From G963665185 sp049723905 (GTDB lineage: Bacteria; Desulfobacterota; Desulfovibrionia; Desulfovibrionales; Desulfovibrionaceae): DNA of 64,000 nt. The position numbers were made by a program, and so were the translations under genes. The notes beneath the pieces are model-generated. The model had not been told where the DNA came from, made no database searches, and saw only the letters and a program-made list of their open reading frames with translations. Shown here one piece after another: positions 1 to 7,753 of this stretch (its first letter is position 1; every line of letters starts with the position of its first letter). The stretch is taken from positions 4,092,001 to 4,156,000 of the forward strand of contig NZ_JBJKFD010000001.1 of the NCBI RefSeq assembly GCF_049723905.1. The letters are read 5' to 3'.

Positions 1-262
1 CTCGTTCCCCGGTTACAGTGGAAAAAAATGAATAAACTCAGGTTGAGCATTTCGATGTGTCATTACACCTTGAGCGTAACGACACGGACATGCTGCATAA
101 TGCTATTTGATAATCATGTCCCAGACAACTGCCCATTCGATTCCCATGCGGATGGGAGCACAGTGGGAAGTCCTATAAAATGTTTTTAGGTATGGACGTG
201 AGACGAGAATATGGCGGATAGAAAATAAATTATTTCAGACTGATATCGTTCTAGGAAAATCT
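1..262. other. Intergenic, no gene seen
   Basis: No open frame with a ribosome binding site or recognisable product was found on either strand. The stretch may hold the 3' flank of a gene lying before the window. Confidence 0.4.
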
Positions 263-305
263 GGCGTTGCAGGCTCCCACTCTTTACATGAGAGCCTGCA
301 AAGCC
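263..305 (-). terminator. Hairpin downstream of the Nif11 gene
   Basis: Inverted arms TTGCAGGCTC and GAGCCTGCAA, extended by GGC/GCC, lie just past the stop of the leader-peptide gene. The following minus-strand bases (ATTTTCC) make only a weak T tract, so termination is likely but not certain. Confidence 0.5.
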
Positions 306-321
306 AGTAGTCAATTCAATG

Positions 322-543
322 TTATGCCCACCAAATAGAACGGGCGGGCGGGTTGCCGTAGGTGGTGAAGTCGTCTCCGGACTCTTTGAGTACTTCGTCC
401 AGTTCTCCGGCAGTAAAATCGTAGCCTTCCTCGTTGGCGGTGGCCACAAAGGCGTCTTTGGACGGGATGGCGTTGTATTTGGCCTTAATTTTTTTGTCCT
501 CTCCGCCTGCAATCAGCAGACGCTCCACTTCTTTTTTGGACAT
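322..543 (-). CDS. Nif11-like leader peptide / RiPP precursor candidate
   Basis: This 73-residue protein starts at the ATG at 543, behind an AAGGAGGA ribosome binding site. The longer in-frame extension lacks such a site. Residues 1-55 match the Nif11 domain: an amphipathic N-terminal helix starting SKKEVERLL, then a DAFVATANEEGYDFT segment like the typical 'AkeaGydfT' core, then an acidic helix. Nif11 domains serve either as small proteins of nitrogen-fixing bacteria or as leader peptides of ribosomally made, modified peptides. The tail GNPPARSIWWA is short and aromatic and could be a core, but the double-glycine cleavage site usual between leader and core is not seen there; the only GG is near the N-terminus. 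No modification enzyme lies beside it. Confidence 0.7.
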   Translation of the reverse strand: MSKKEVERLLIAGGEDKKIKAKYNAIPSKDAFVATANEEGYDFTAGELDEVLKESGDDFTTYGNPPARSIWWA

Positions 544-695
544 AGCTGTATCCTCCTTGTAATCGACAAAATAAGAGTATGGTGGGGTAAAAAGACCGGC
601 CTTCATAGGAATTTGGCACATTGGCCGGACTCTATCGATGGTTTATCTTTAGCTTGGTGTATTTCTCATCGTCAAGAGTTAGCTCTCTGGGGTGC
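544..695. other. Leader and promoter region of the Nif11 gene
   Basis: The minus-strand ribosome binding site is at about 551-558. No gene is seen; the stretch leads directly into a palindromic repeat. Confidence 0.35.
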
Positions 696-798
696 TGAAA
701 AATACGATAGCGGTGTTGCTTCAAAAAATCCAAACCCTCGCGTATAGAAGAATATGCATCGAGCTTGATTTTTTTCTCGTCTTGCTCTCGCACCTTTC
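696..798 (+). repeat. ERIC-like palindromic repeat, copy 1
   Basis: This carries the hallmarks of a family found throughout the window: ACGATAGC near the left end, CAAACCCTCGCGTA in the left inner arm, a diverged right arm with CTTGATTTTT, and GCTCTCGCAC at the right end. It lies between the Nif11 gene and the chloramphenicol acetyltransferase gene and is one of the more diverged copies. Confidence 0.8.
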
Positions 799-867
799 TT
801 GGCAGCCTGCGAGGTGCGGTAGGAGTGATGGGACGCCTATTTTTGCTGCACTACTGTCCCGGCTCAC

Positions 868-913
868 GAAAACACCATGCGCCTCGCCGGGAACAAAACT
901 TGTGCGGCCGTGG
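868..913 (+). repeat. Direct repeat A flanking catA
   Basis: A 46-base segment beginning GAAAACACCATG and ending near TGTGCGGCCGTGG is repeated after catA at 1633-1679 with two substitutions and one inserted base. The similarity stops abruptly on both sides of each copy. Confidence 0.85.
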
Positions 914-959
914 AAGTTTTATTTGTAGACACTGTAATTCGTAAAATAAATCAATATAT

Positions 960-1613
960 ATGAAATTTAACCTGCTAGATAAGGCAACATGGAACAGAAA
1001 AGAACATTACGAGCACTATATGAATCGTGTCCGGTGTTCCTACAGTGTTGTTGTCAATCTCGATATTACAGAGCTTCGTCACGAACTCAAGAAGCTTGGG
1101 CTGAAGGATTACATTGCGCAAATCTACATCATGACACGTTCTGTAAACAGCTTCCACGAATTCAGAATGAGCCTCGATGAAAATGGGCACCTTGGATACT
1201 GGGATATGGTCAACCCTCTTTATACCGCATTAAACAAAGAAAAAGAGACTTTTTCCTCCATATGGACCCCGTATGATCATTCCTTTGCAACGTTTTATGA
1301 TGCTTGTTCCGATGATATAGAAAGGTTTTGTACTGGAGAGTTTTCTCCAAAACCCAACTGTCCTGAAAATATTTTTACTATATCGAGCGTTCCGTGGATA
1401 GATTTCACAGCGTTCAATATCAATGTCTTTTCAGATGCAGCGTACCTGCTCCCCATTTTTACAATAGGAAAATATACTGAACAAGATGGGAAAATATTGA
1501 TGCCACTTGCCATCCAGGTTCACCATGCAGTGTGTGACGGATTGCATGTTGGGAGATTTGTAGAGAAAGTGAAATCCTTGGTAGCTGATTGTAAACAGTG
1601 GTTGCCACAATAG
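960..1613 (+). CDS. catA: Chloramphenicol O-acetyltransferase, type A
   Basis: The 217-residue protein has the length of classic trimeric CAT (about 219). It should transfer acetyl from acetyl-CoA to the 3-hydroxyl of chloramphenicol. The catalytic HHAVCDG motif lies near residue 190, with the active-site histidine second in the pair. SSVPWIDFTAFN corresponds to the conserved S-x-x-PW-x-xFT-x-FN segment. The gene is clearly richer in A+T than the genes of the main chromosome and sits between two copies of a 46-base direct repeat, which suggests acquisition. No strong Shine-Dalgarno sequence precedes the ATG at 960; the leader is AT-rich, so the start is chosen on fit to family length. Activity against chloramphenicol is inferred from family only. 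Confidence 0.9.
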   Translation: MKFNLLDKATWNRKEHYEHYMNRVRCSYSVVVNLDITELRHELKKLGLKDYIAQIYIMTRSVNSFHEFRMSLDENGHLGYWDMVNPLYTALNKEKETFSSIWTPYDHSFATFYDACSDDIERFCTGEFSPKPNCPENIFTISSVPWIDFTAFNINVFSDAAYLLPIFTIGKYTEQDGKILMPLAIQVHHAVCDGLHVGRFVEKVKSLVADCKQWLPQ

Positions 1614-1632
1614 GACGAAAAAAGCGTTGGCG

Positions 1633-1679
1633 GAAAACACCATGTGCCTTGCCGGGAACAAAACTTGTGCGGCCCGTGG
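1633..1679 (+). repeat. Direct repeat B flanking catA
   Basis: Second copy of the segment at 868-913, in the same orientation, 19 bases after the catA stop. Differences are C to T at two sites and one extra C near the end. Confidence 0.85.
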
Positions 1680-2056
1680 GATTGGGCAGGTCGGCAAGAA
1701 GAGGCCAAACACGCTATATGGAAGGTTTAGAAGAATCCAATGAGCAGGGTAGGTGTCGCGTTGCTCCCACACAAATCCCTTCTTTGCTGTGCCAGATGGT
1801 GTTGTTTGTAAGTGACTGCAACTGATTGCCATTTTACTGTTATGATCAACATCGTCGGACTGCCCATGGAAAGAAAGCTCTAATTCTCAGTATATTATGA
1901 AGTTGTTGTCTCAGCCTGAGGCGCAACTCGCATCGTCAAATTTTTCCCCTTCCCAGCGGGGAGTGCCCTCCCTTCGAGTATATCCAGCACCAATCACCGG
2001 TAGAGATTTTCAGCGCTGTTTCGATTCGCTGCCCGATCGCCTCTGGGCAAATCATG
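1680..2056. other. Intergenic, no gene seen
   Basis: Open frames here lack start signals and family features. The only notable structure is a short GC-rich inverted stretch near 1945-1970. Confidence 0.35.
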
Positions 2057-2087
2057 TTGACAATTTTAAAAATGAACGACATATTCA
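2057..2087 (+). promoter_or_regulatory. Sigma-70-like promoter of the TetR operon
   Basis: A perfect TTGACA at 2057-2062 is followed after 17-19 bases by CATATT/TATTCA. It lies 29 bases before the start codon of the regulator. TetR proteins commonly repress their own promoter, so an operator may overlap it. Confidence 0.5.
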
Positions 2088-2115
2088 CTTTTGAAATTGA
2101 AGGAGGCTCGTGCCC

Positions 2116-2745
2116 ATGGTGCAGGTATTGAAGGACAGTATCCGAAACAGAATTGCGGACGCCGCCAAAGCGCAGTTTGCCAAGGTGGGGTTCAAGAATG
2201 CGACCATTGGGGCAATCGCCCAGGATGCGGGAGTCGCGACCGGGACGGTATACAAATACTACCCGAGCAAAACCGCCTTGTACCAAGCCATTCTCACTGA
2301 AGATTTTGTCCAGGAGTTTTCCAGATTGACGCAAAAAAGGATCGCTTCCTTTGCCAATCCCGACGGCTTGGACGTAGATCAGAATATTATGGAAGGATAT
2401 TCTGGAGAATTGCTCCGCTTCTATACCAGGAACCGACGAAAGATCATCATTCTTTTGGCTTGGGGAGAGGACACGCTGTATGGAAATTTCGCGCAAAAAT
2501 ACATTGATGAGATGAAACTACAGACCATGCAGCAAGTTCAAAAACAATTTCCACAGCTTATTATTACAGAAACATTTCTCTTTATGGTCGATAAAATTCT
2601 CAATGAGTCTGTAAGAGGGATTGTTTCCATATTGAATGCTTTTGATAATGAGCTGTCTATCCAGAAAGCATTTACTGTGGCAACAAAATGCCAGCTTGCC
2701 ACCATCAACACGCTTATACAATTTGCGTTACAAGGAGAGGAATAA
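2116..2745 (+). CDS. TetR/AcrR family transcriptional regulator
   Basis: A 209-residue regulator. Residues 1-50 form the TetR helix-turn-helix: AKAQFAKVGFKNATIGAIA is followed by AGVATGTVYKYYPSKTALY, the family's recognition-helix signature. The rest is an all-helical ligand-binding domain with no recognisable ligand. The ATG at 2116 is preferred over the GTG at 2110 because AGGAGG ends 9 bases before it, a normal spacing. The next gene begins 2 bases after the stop, so the two form an operon. The regulated target is unknown; self-regulation and control of the partner gene are the simplest guess. Confidence 0.85.
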   Translation: MVQVLKDSIRNRIADAAKAQFAKVGFKNATIGAIAQDAGVATGTVYKYYPSKTALYQAILTEDFVQEFSRLTQKRIASFANPDGLDVDQNIMEGYSGELLRFYTRNRRKIIILLAWGEDTLYGNFAQKYIDEMKLQTMQQVQKQFPQLIITETFLFMVDKILNESVRGIVSILNAFDNELSIQKAFTVATKCQLATINTLIQFALQGEE

Positions 2746-2747
2746 CC

Positions 2748-3119
2748 ATGGATGCATTTGGCCTCCTTGCCGAGGCAAAAATTCGCCAGTGGGAACAGGA
2801 CGTAAAGGATGGAAAGACAAAAAAAACAAGCAACAGTGAAGAGTTGTCTTTTAGTTCCAATGGATCATTAGAGAGAATTCTGTATACGAAAATACGCCGC
2901 ACCATAATCCTGGCATACAAGGAAACGGGAGAAGCCAGAAAAAAAATGCTGAAAGAGGCTGCCGAAATGGAAATGCAACTTTCCGCACGGCTGGAGAGGT
3001 CTGGGTATAATCTCATGTCGACCATGTTTGCCCAAGGGATTCAGGAGGCCAAATCAAGGGCAAGTACCGCCAGCCAGGACCCCGAATTGCTTTCATTGAT
3101 GCTGGTGGAACTTGATTGA
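2748..3119 (+). CDS. Small conserved protein, possibly DUF1992-like
   Basis: A 123-residue soluble, mostly helical protein that begins MDAFGLLAEAKIRQWEQDV behind AAGGAGAGG. The N-terminal 'L-AE-KI-x-W' pattern and a later 'LERSGYN' resemble DUF1992 proteins (the YhdN type, related to DnaJ-C28), but the hallmark GxGKPL segment is missing, so the match is weak. No membrane segment or signal peptide is seen. It is co-transcribed with the TetR gene. Its function is unknown. Confidence 0.55.
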   Translation: MDAFGLLAEAKIRQWEQDVKDGKTKKTSNSEELSFSSNGSLERILYTKIRRTIILAYKETGEARKKMLKEAAEMEMQLSARLERSGYNLMSTMFAQGIQEAKSRASTASQDPELLSLMLVELD

Positions 3120-3231
3120 CGAAGCCATGCAGCCGGTAGATATTGGGTGGAAGAATTTTGAATCGCTTCTTCAGCATTTTCCTGCTTAATATTTTGTACG
3201 GCTTTTCCTGGTTATATTCGATGGACGTGAC

Positions 3232-3915
3232 ATGATACAAGATGACCCCATCCTGGCAATATGGTCGAACACCATCAACCGTGCGCACGTCTTTTCCGTT
3301 ATGCCCGACGGTTGCCGCGACTTCATCATCAATGGGGAGCGGGGGAAGCCGAAGCGTTTTCTTCTTTCGCCCATCATGTCCACGCCCGAGAGGGTCTTTG
3401 CCAAGAAAGGTGAGATGTTCATTGGGATACGACTCAAACCCGGCGCGGAAATTTCGGCTGACATTCTAGGAAAATTCCCCCAGCCTGATTCCTTGGAAAG
3501 CCTGACCGAGTTGGCATACGCTGCCGCATCCATTTCCAGGGATGCCTCGGATATGATGCAGTGTTTAGCCATGGCGGCATCACCCGCCACGGCTGCCAGT
3601 GACTTGGGGGTTAGCCTGAGGACATTGCAGCGACACACCATGCAGAAGACAGGCCGCTCTCCGGATTTTTGGCGCAGATTGGTTCGTGCCCGAAAGGCTG
3701 TGCGCTGCATCCTGTCCGGAGTTGATTTGCAGGAAGCTGCCCTTGCGTGTCATTTTTCAGATCAGGCGCATATGACACGGGAATTGAAAAGCTGGTTTTC
3801 CCTGACTCCCGGTGCGGTTGCGGCCAGCCAGGGTGACAAGCAGCACCCGGCCTGGAGCATCTGCCATTGCGGCTACGATACCCCACTGACTGGCGAGCAG
3901 ATTTCGACCAGGTAG
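3232..3915 (+). CDS. AraC-type helix-turn-helix regulator
   Basis: The 227-residue protein has an N-terminal domain with MPDGCRDFIING near residue 23, the 'pDGc-dli' pattern of AraC proteins carrying a DUF6597-like sensor. It also has two C-terminal helix-turn-helix units: one around DLGVSLRTLQRHTMQKTGRSP, the other around LACHFSDQAHMTRELKSWFSLTP, the AraC signature. Its last 43 bases overlap the end of the convergent glyoxalase-fold gene, which points to a functional tie or at least mutual transcriptional interference. The inducer is not predictable. Confidence 0.85.
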   Translation: MIQDDPILAIWSNTINRAHVFSVMPDGCRDFIINGERGKPKRFLLSPIMSTPERVFAKKGEMFIGIRLKPGAEISADILGKFPQPDSLESLTELAYAAASISRDASDMMQCLAMAASPATAASDLGVSLRTLQRHTMQKTGRSPDFWRRLVRARKAVRCILSGVDLQEAALACHFSDQAHMTRELKSWFSLTPGAVAASQGDKQHPAWSICHCGYDTPLTGEQISTR

Positions 3916-4262
3916 CCACTGTCGTCCACAACATATGCCGTGGTCTGGCCCCATGCTTCCTCACGGACTTCCTGCACTATGGTGGCTCCGGCAGACTGGG
4001 CCTTTTTGACGGCAGCAGCTACATCGGGCGTTTCAAAAGCGATTTCGAAAACAGGAGACGAAGGGACGGGGATACCGGGCGACTTGCCAAGCTCCGTCAT
4101 AAAGCGGCGCGAGGAAAAGGACAGTGTCGTGGTCCCTGTATCCAGCTCGCCATAGTCTCCGGACTCATGAATCATTTTGCGTTGGAGCCCGAAAGCCTGC
4201 TCATAAAACTCAATGCTTCGGGTCACATTTTCGACGTAGAGAATGGCATATTTCAGACGCAT
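3873..4262 (-). CDS. VOC / glyoxalase-fold protein
   Basis: A 129-residue single-domain VOC protein. LKYAILYVENVTRSIEFYEQAFG near the N-terminus is the classic first beta-alpha-beta module, and YLVEICSP near the end is the last strand with the metal-ligand glutamate. The ATG at 4262 follows AAGGAG at the right spacing; the upstream in-frame extension is non-family sequence. Members include lactoylglutathione lyases, fosfomycin or bleomycin resistance proteins and dioxygenases. The exact substrate cannot be told. It is convergent with, and overlaps, the AraC gene. Confidence 0.8.
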   Translation of the reverse strand: MRLKYAILYVENVTRSIEFYEQAFGLQRKMIHESGDYGELDTGTTTLSFSSRRFMTELGKSPGIPVPSSPVFEIAFETPDVAAAVKKAQSAGATIVQEVREEAWGQTTAYVVDDSGYLVEICSPVSGVS

Positions 4263-4454
4263 AGCACACTCCTTGATATGTTTTTCAAGCTGACTACTCC
4301 TTCCACTCGGCCGTGTCTTGAATAATCGCGACAGATAGTGAAAGCGGCAGTTTTTTTGGACTGCGGCTTCCACAACGTCCACAGAATGCAATTGGATGTG
4401 CGTCTGATACGTTGTCAGTTCTGGTTCTGTTTTTCGTTCGCACCGTGAATCGTG

Positions 4455-4997
4455 TTACGCGGAACGAATCAGATCTGCGGTTGCCACGGCAGATATTTTC
4501 ACGCCAAAGCTTTTGATGTTTGGCAGCGTACAGTTGTGATGAAGGCGTATCTGTTCGGCAGTTGAGTGTGGTTTGTCATGCGTGGTGTGAGCGTCGGACA
4601 CCAAATCGACCGAATAGCCCAGGCCGGCAGCCCGGCGCACTGTTGTATCCACGCAAAATTCGGATGCATAGCCGCAGACGATCAGATGTTCGACATGACG
4701 TTCTTTCAGTACAGCTTCAAGATCCGTCTTCAGGAATGAATCAGGCGTTGTCTTTCGTACGATAATGTTCTCTCTGCTTGTCTCCAATTCATCTTGCAGC
4801 TGCCAACCTTGCGTATCGTACGCAAGGATAGATCCTGGCGACTCATGCTGTATGAATATTACAGGGATGGAGTTCTCCAGCGCCCACATTGTAATTTCGT
4901 TGATGCGTTCAATCACAGCATCCGCCTCAAAGGGACGGGGGGCAGGATCAAAGAGCCCTTGTTGAACGTCTATTACCAATACAGCTGCCTGTTTCAT
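4455..4997 (-). CDS. Isochorismatase-like cysteine hydrolase
   Basis: A 180-residue hydrolase of the isochorismatase/nicotinamidase superfamily. The catalytic triad is visible: Asp in VIDVQQG near residue 9, Lys in VRKTTPDSF around residue 82, and Cys in GYASEFCVDTT near residue 118, with a preceding cis-peptide region. The start at 4997 (MKQAAVLVID) matches the usual family start just before the first strand. Substrates in this family include nicotinamide, isochorismate and ureidoacrylate; none is favoured here. The gene stands alone, transcribed away from the PfpI gene. Confidence 0.85.
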   Translation of the reverse strand: MKQAAVLVIDVQQGLFDPAPRPFEADAVIERINEITMWALENSIPVIFIQHESPGSILAYDTQGWQLQDELETSRENIIVRKTTPDSFLKTDLEAVLKERHVEHLIVCGYASEFCVDTTVRRAAGLGYSVDLVSDAHTTHDKPHSTAEQIRLHHNCTLPNIKSFGVKISAVATADLIRSA

Positions 4998-5213
4998 TTT
5001 GTGTATTTCCCATGTAGTAGAGAAAAAAATATATTGCACAATAATATATTGCAATCGTCACTATTTCATGCCCCAGGCAAAGTCAATTGAGATCAGGCTG
5101 TCGTCTGGCAGCTCCGTGTTCGTGTGCTGGAAGCCGTGGCTTCTTCAGGTGCCATTACATCAAGGCAAGGCGGAATAATTGTACATTCGCGATATTTTTC
5201 AGGAGAATTCGAG

Positions 5214-5816
5214 ATGAGCAAGAAACGGACAATTGGCGTGGTACTTTTTCCTGAGTTTGAACTGCTTGATGTGTTCGGACCTCTTGAAATGTTCGGCATT
5301 GCAAGCGACAGCTTCCACATCAATATGGTGGCGCAGAGCAAAGAGGCTGTGGCAAGCCGCCAAGGGCCAAAATCCGTTGTGGAACATACATTCGATGAGC
5401 CAATTTTTTATGACATTCTTCTTGTTCCGGGTGGACAGGGAACGCGGCGGGAAGTGGACAACAAGGCAATCCTGGATTGGTTGAGGCTGCAAGCCCATCG
5501 GGCGGAGTATGTTTCTTCCGTGTGCACGGGAAGTGCACTTTTAGCCAAAGCCGGTCTGCTGGACGGTGTGCGGGCGACCACAAATAAGAGGTCGCTGGAC
5601 TGGGGGGTGTCCATGGGCCCTAAAACGCTATGGCAACGACGGGCCCGCTGGGTTGAAGATGGGAAAATCTTTACATCTTCAGGGATTTCCGCAGGCATAG
5701 ATATGTCGCTCGCACTTATTCAAAAGATTTTGGGCCCTGAAAAAGCACAGGAGATTGCAAAGCGGGCGGAATATAGTTGGAACCAGGACGCCAACCACGA
5801 TCCCTTTGCAAAGTAG
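5214..5816 (+). CDS. DJ-1/PfpI family protein, isonitrile hydratase-like
   Basis: A 200-residue class I glutamine-amidotransferase-fold protein. It starts at 5214, behind AGGAG with 8 bases spacing. The N-terminus VLFPEFELLDVFGPLEMFG is typical of the ThiJ/PfpI branch that includes isonitrile hydratase and the sensor domains of some AraC regulators. The nucleophile elbow is SVCTGSALLAKAGLLDG, with the reactive Cys near residue 107, followed by RATTNKRSLDW. No DNA-binding domain follows, so it is an enzyme rather than a GlxA-type regulator. Substrate uncertain. Confidence 0.85.
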   Translation: MSKKRTIGVVLFPEFELLDVFGPLEMFGIASDSFHINMVAQSKEAVASRQGPKSVVEHTFDEPIFYDILLVPGGQGTRREVDNKAILDWLRLQAHRAEYVSSVCTGSALLAKAGLLDGVRATTNKRSLDWGVSMGPKTLWQRRARWVEDGKIFTSSGISAGIDMSLALIQKILGPEKAQEIAKRAEYSWNQDANHDPFAK

Positions 5817-5839
5817 CGGTACAGGGGGGCAGGGGGCTG

Positions 5840-5923
5840 AAAAAAACGCGATAGCTGCGTTGCTTCGGCAAACTCAAACCCTCGCGTATATAAGAATACG
5901 CGTCGGGCTTGAGTTACCTTGCC
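5840..5923 (+). repeat. ERIC-like palindromic repeat, copy 2 (right end lost)
   Basis: Begins shortly after the PfpI stop with GCGATAGCTGCGTTGCTTCGG and keeps both inner arms (CTCGCGTATATAAGAATACGCG). The terminal GCTCTCGCAC of complete copies is absent; after GAGTTACCTTGCCC the similarity ends. Confidence 0.8.
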
Positions 5924-6089
5924 CATATGGAGCTACATATATCATCATGTTTCCACGCGGGAAGACATGTGAATGAGAAAATAAGGCGCAGACGAGATAC
6001 CGTTTCTGCCTTGAATGAAGGGACACAGATTTCTAATCTTGGCACCGGGAGTTCGACTACTCCAGGACATTATTTGGAATAAAATAGTG

Positions 6090-7562
6090 TAATTAGTCAG
6101 GCCTGAAAAACCCGTTTCAGCTTCTACGCCACATTTTCCGCCAGCCGTCGGCTTGAGTCTTTGCCGAGGAGCAGAAACGCCAAGAGCGCAAAAAACTCTC
6201 CGATTTTCCGCATCCACTTCCTGAAGTTGAACGCCGCTGCGGCCATAAACAAGTTAATGGCGTCGCCGACCGCGCCCTTGAGATAGCTCCGGGCCATGCG
6301 GTGATCGTGTTTGAGATGGCCGATCACCGGCTCGATAGCCGCCCGACGGCGGAAGCGGAGCCGCGCCATAAGGCGCTGGTACGGTGTGTCCTTCTTCTTC
6401 GGAGGCTTTGGGATGAGGATTTGCGTGTCACCGACCTGATTCAGGCCCCTGTAGCCTCGGTCGCAGATCGCCATGGACGGACAGACCCCGGTGACCTCCC
6501 AACACTGTTCGAGGACATCCGGCAACGTATGGCCGTCGTAGACGTTCTCGTTGAACGACATCGCGCCGACGATGATACCCGTAGTTTTTGTGACCGCGAT
6601 GGACGCCTTGCGCCCGAACTCGTACTGCTTGTGCGCTTTACCCTTGGAGATGCAGAGAATATCGGGTTCGTGTAGGCTGTAGACCTTATTCTTGTCGCTT
6701 CGTTTCTGGTCCTTGACCCGCTCGTACAGGTCAAGTCGCTCCTGGTGGCGGCCCAGGGCTTCGCCCGGCAATTTGCGCCGGAGTTCACGGATCAAGGCAC
6801 CAGCCATTGTCCGCATCTTCCTCGCCTTTTTGGCCATCTTCATCCGTTTCAGCCGAAGCTTGGGGAGCGTGCGCTTGAAGCTGCGGCGTAGACCGACGCC
6901 TTCGCTGTCCGCGATCTTACGGCAGCCCTCGATGACTTTGGTCAAAAGCTTCAGGTCGGTAGGAAAGGTTACGTTCTTTTCCTGGACCGTGGTATCCACC
7001 GTGATCTCTCGTTCTTTGGCGTCATCACCGTGCAGTTCCACGGAGACCTCGAAAATCAGTCGTGCCCCGTCCTCGCCAATGCGCTTGCGGAAATAGATCA
7101 AATCCGTGGGATCGCAAGGCAGCTTCCACTGGAACTCGGTCATACCGCAAAACGCCTGGTAGTAGGGATTTTGCGTCCATGCCTCCACGACCCGTTCGTC
7201 GCTCAGATTCTCCAACTGCTTGAGCAGCATCAGCCCGACCATTAGCCGGGGCGGCTTGGCTGGCCGACCTTGGTCGCTGTAGAGTCCGGCGAACTCCTCC
7301 TCGAATCGCCCCCAGGGAATTCTCCTCGCCAATTGAAGGAGCGGAGCCTTCGGATTGAGCTGGTCCAGAAGGTCTGGGTAAAGGAACGTACCCTGCGGCT
7401 GTTTTTTGGGTTTTGCCCTCATGATTCTCCCGCCATTCGCTGCATCATTTCGACCGGTTTTATACGAATTCACAACGTTCTCTGGTCGAAAATACTACAT
7501 TGTACAAGGAGAATTGTTAATAAAAATCAATCCACTAGAGATATTTCAGGCCCGACTAATTA
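6090..7562 (-). mobile_element. Complete IS5-family insertion sequence
   Basis: The ends are 19-base near-perfect inverted repeats: TAATTAGTCAGGCCTGAAA at 6090-6108 and its complement at 7544-7562, with one mismatch. One transposase gene fills the element. The outermost TA on each side may be a 2-bp target duplication, which would make the true ends 6092 and 7560. It separates the PfpI gene from the AT-rich exported-protein pair. Confidence 0.85.
6124..7473 (-). CDS. IS5-family transposase
   Basis: A 449-residue DDE transposase, intact. The N-terminal DUF772-like domain contains RPAKPPRLMVGLMLLKQLENLSDE. The catalytic core has Asp in TVDTTVQEKNVTFP, Asp in AICDRGYRG and Glu in RRAAIEPVIGHLKHDHRM, the IS5-group 'DDE' pattern with the Y-(2)-R-(3)-E-(6)-K-like tail. 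A GTG at 7473 gives this length; an ATG at 7422 (MRAKPKKQ), just behind GGGAGA, is an equally plausible start. No frameshift is seen, so the element may still be mobile. Confidence 0.9.
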   Translation of the reverse strand: MNSYKTGRNDAANGGRIMRAKPKKQPQGTFLYPDLLDQLNPKAPLLQLARRIPWGRFEEEFAGLYSDQGRPAKPPRLMVGLMLLKQLENLSDERVVEAWTQNPYYQAFCGMTEFQWKLPCDPTDLIYFRKRIGEDGARLIFEVSVELHGDDAKEREITVDTTVQEKNVTFPTDLKLLTKVIEGCRKIADSEGVGLRRSFKRTLPKLRLKRMKMAKKARKMRTMAGALIRELRRKLPGEALGRHQERLDLYERVKDQKRSDKNKVYSLHEPDILCISKGKAHKQYEFGRKASIAVTKTTGIIVGAMSFNENVYDGHTLPDVLEQCWEVTGVCPSMAICDRGYRGLNQVGDTQILIPKPPKKKDTPYQRLMARLRFRRRAAIEPVIGHLKHDHRMARSYLKGAVGDAINLFMAAAAFNFRKWMRKIGEFFALLAFLLLGKDSSRRLAENVA

Positions 7563-7753
7563 AAAAATACTAACCTATCTTTAAAGTTCGTAATTTGGGT
7601 GGGGTACCTGCAATAACGCACGATACTGCCCACCTTAGGGGGCCAATAGGGTTGCGAAAGTGGCGTTACAAGTGTTATTTGATAAAAATATACAGAGACA
7701 CAATCCATACATTATTAGTCATGATTCTATCAGCCTTGTTGAGGGTAAATGTG

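Noticed and set aside
696..798. Sigma-54 promoter in the repeat (GGCACG...TTGC)
   Set aside because: The spacing between the GG and GC elements is 15 rather than 10 bases in the best copies, so it does not fit.
868..1679. Integron gene cassette carrying catA
   Set aside because: The flanking repeats lack the GTTRRRY core and paired inner sites of attC, and no integrase is present.
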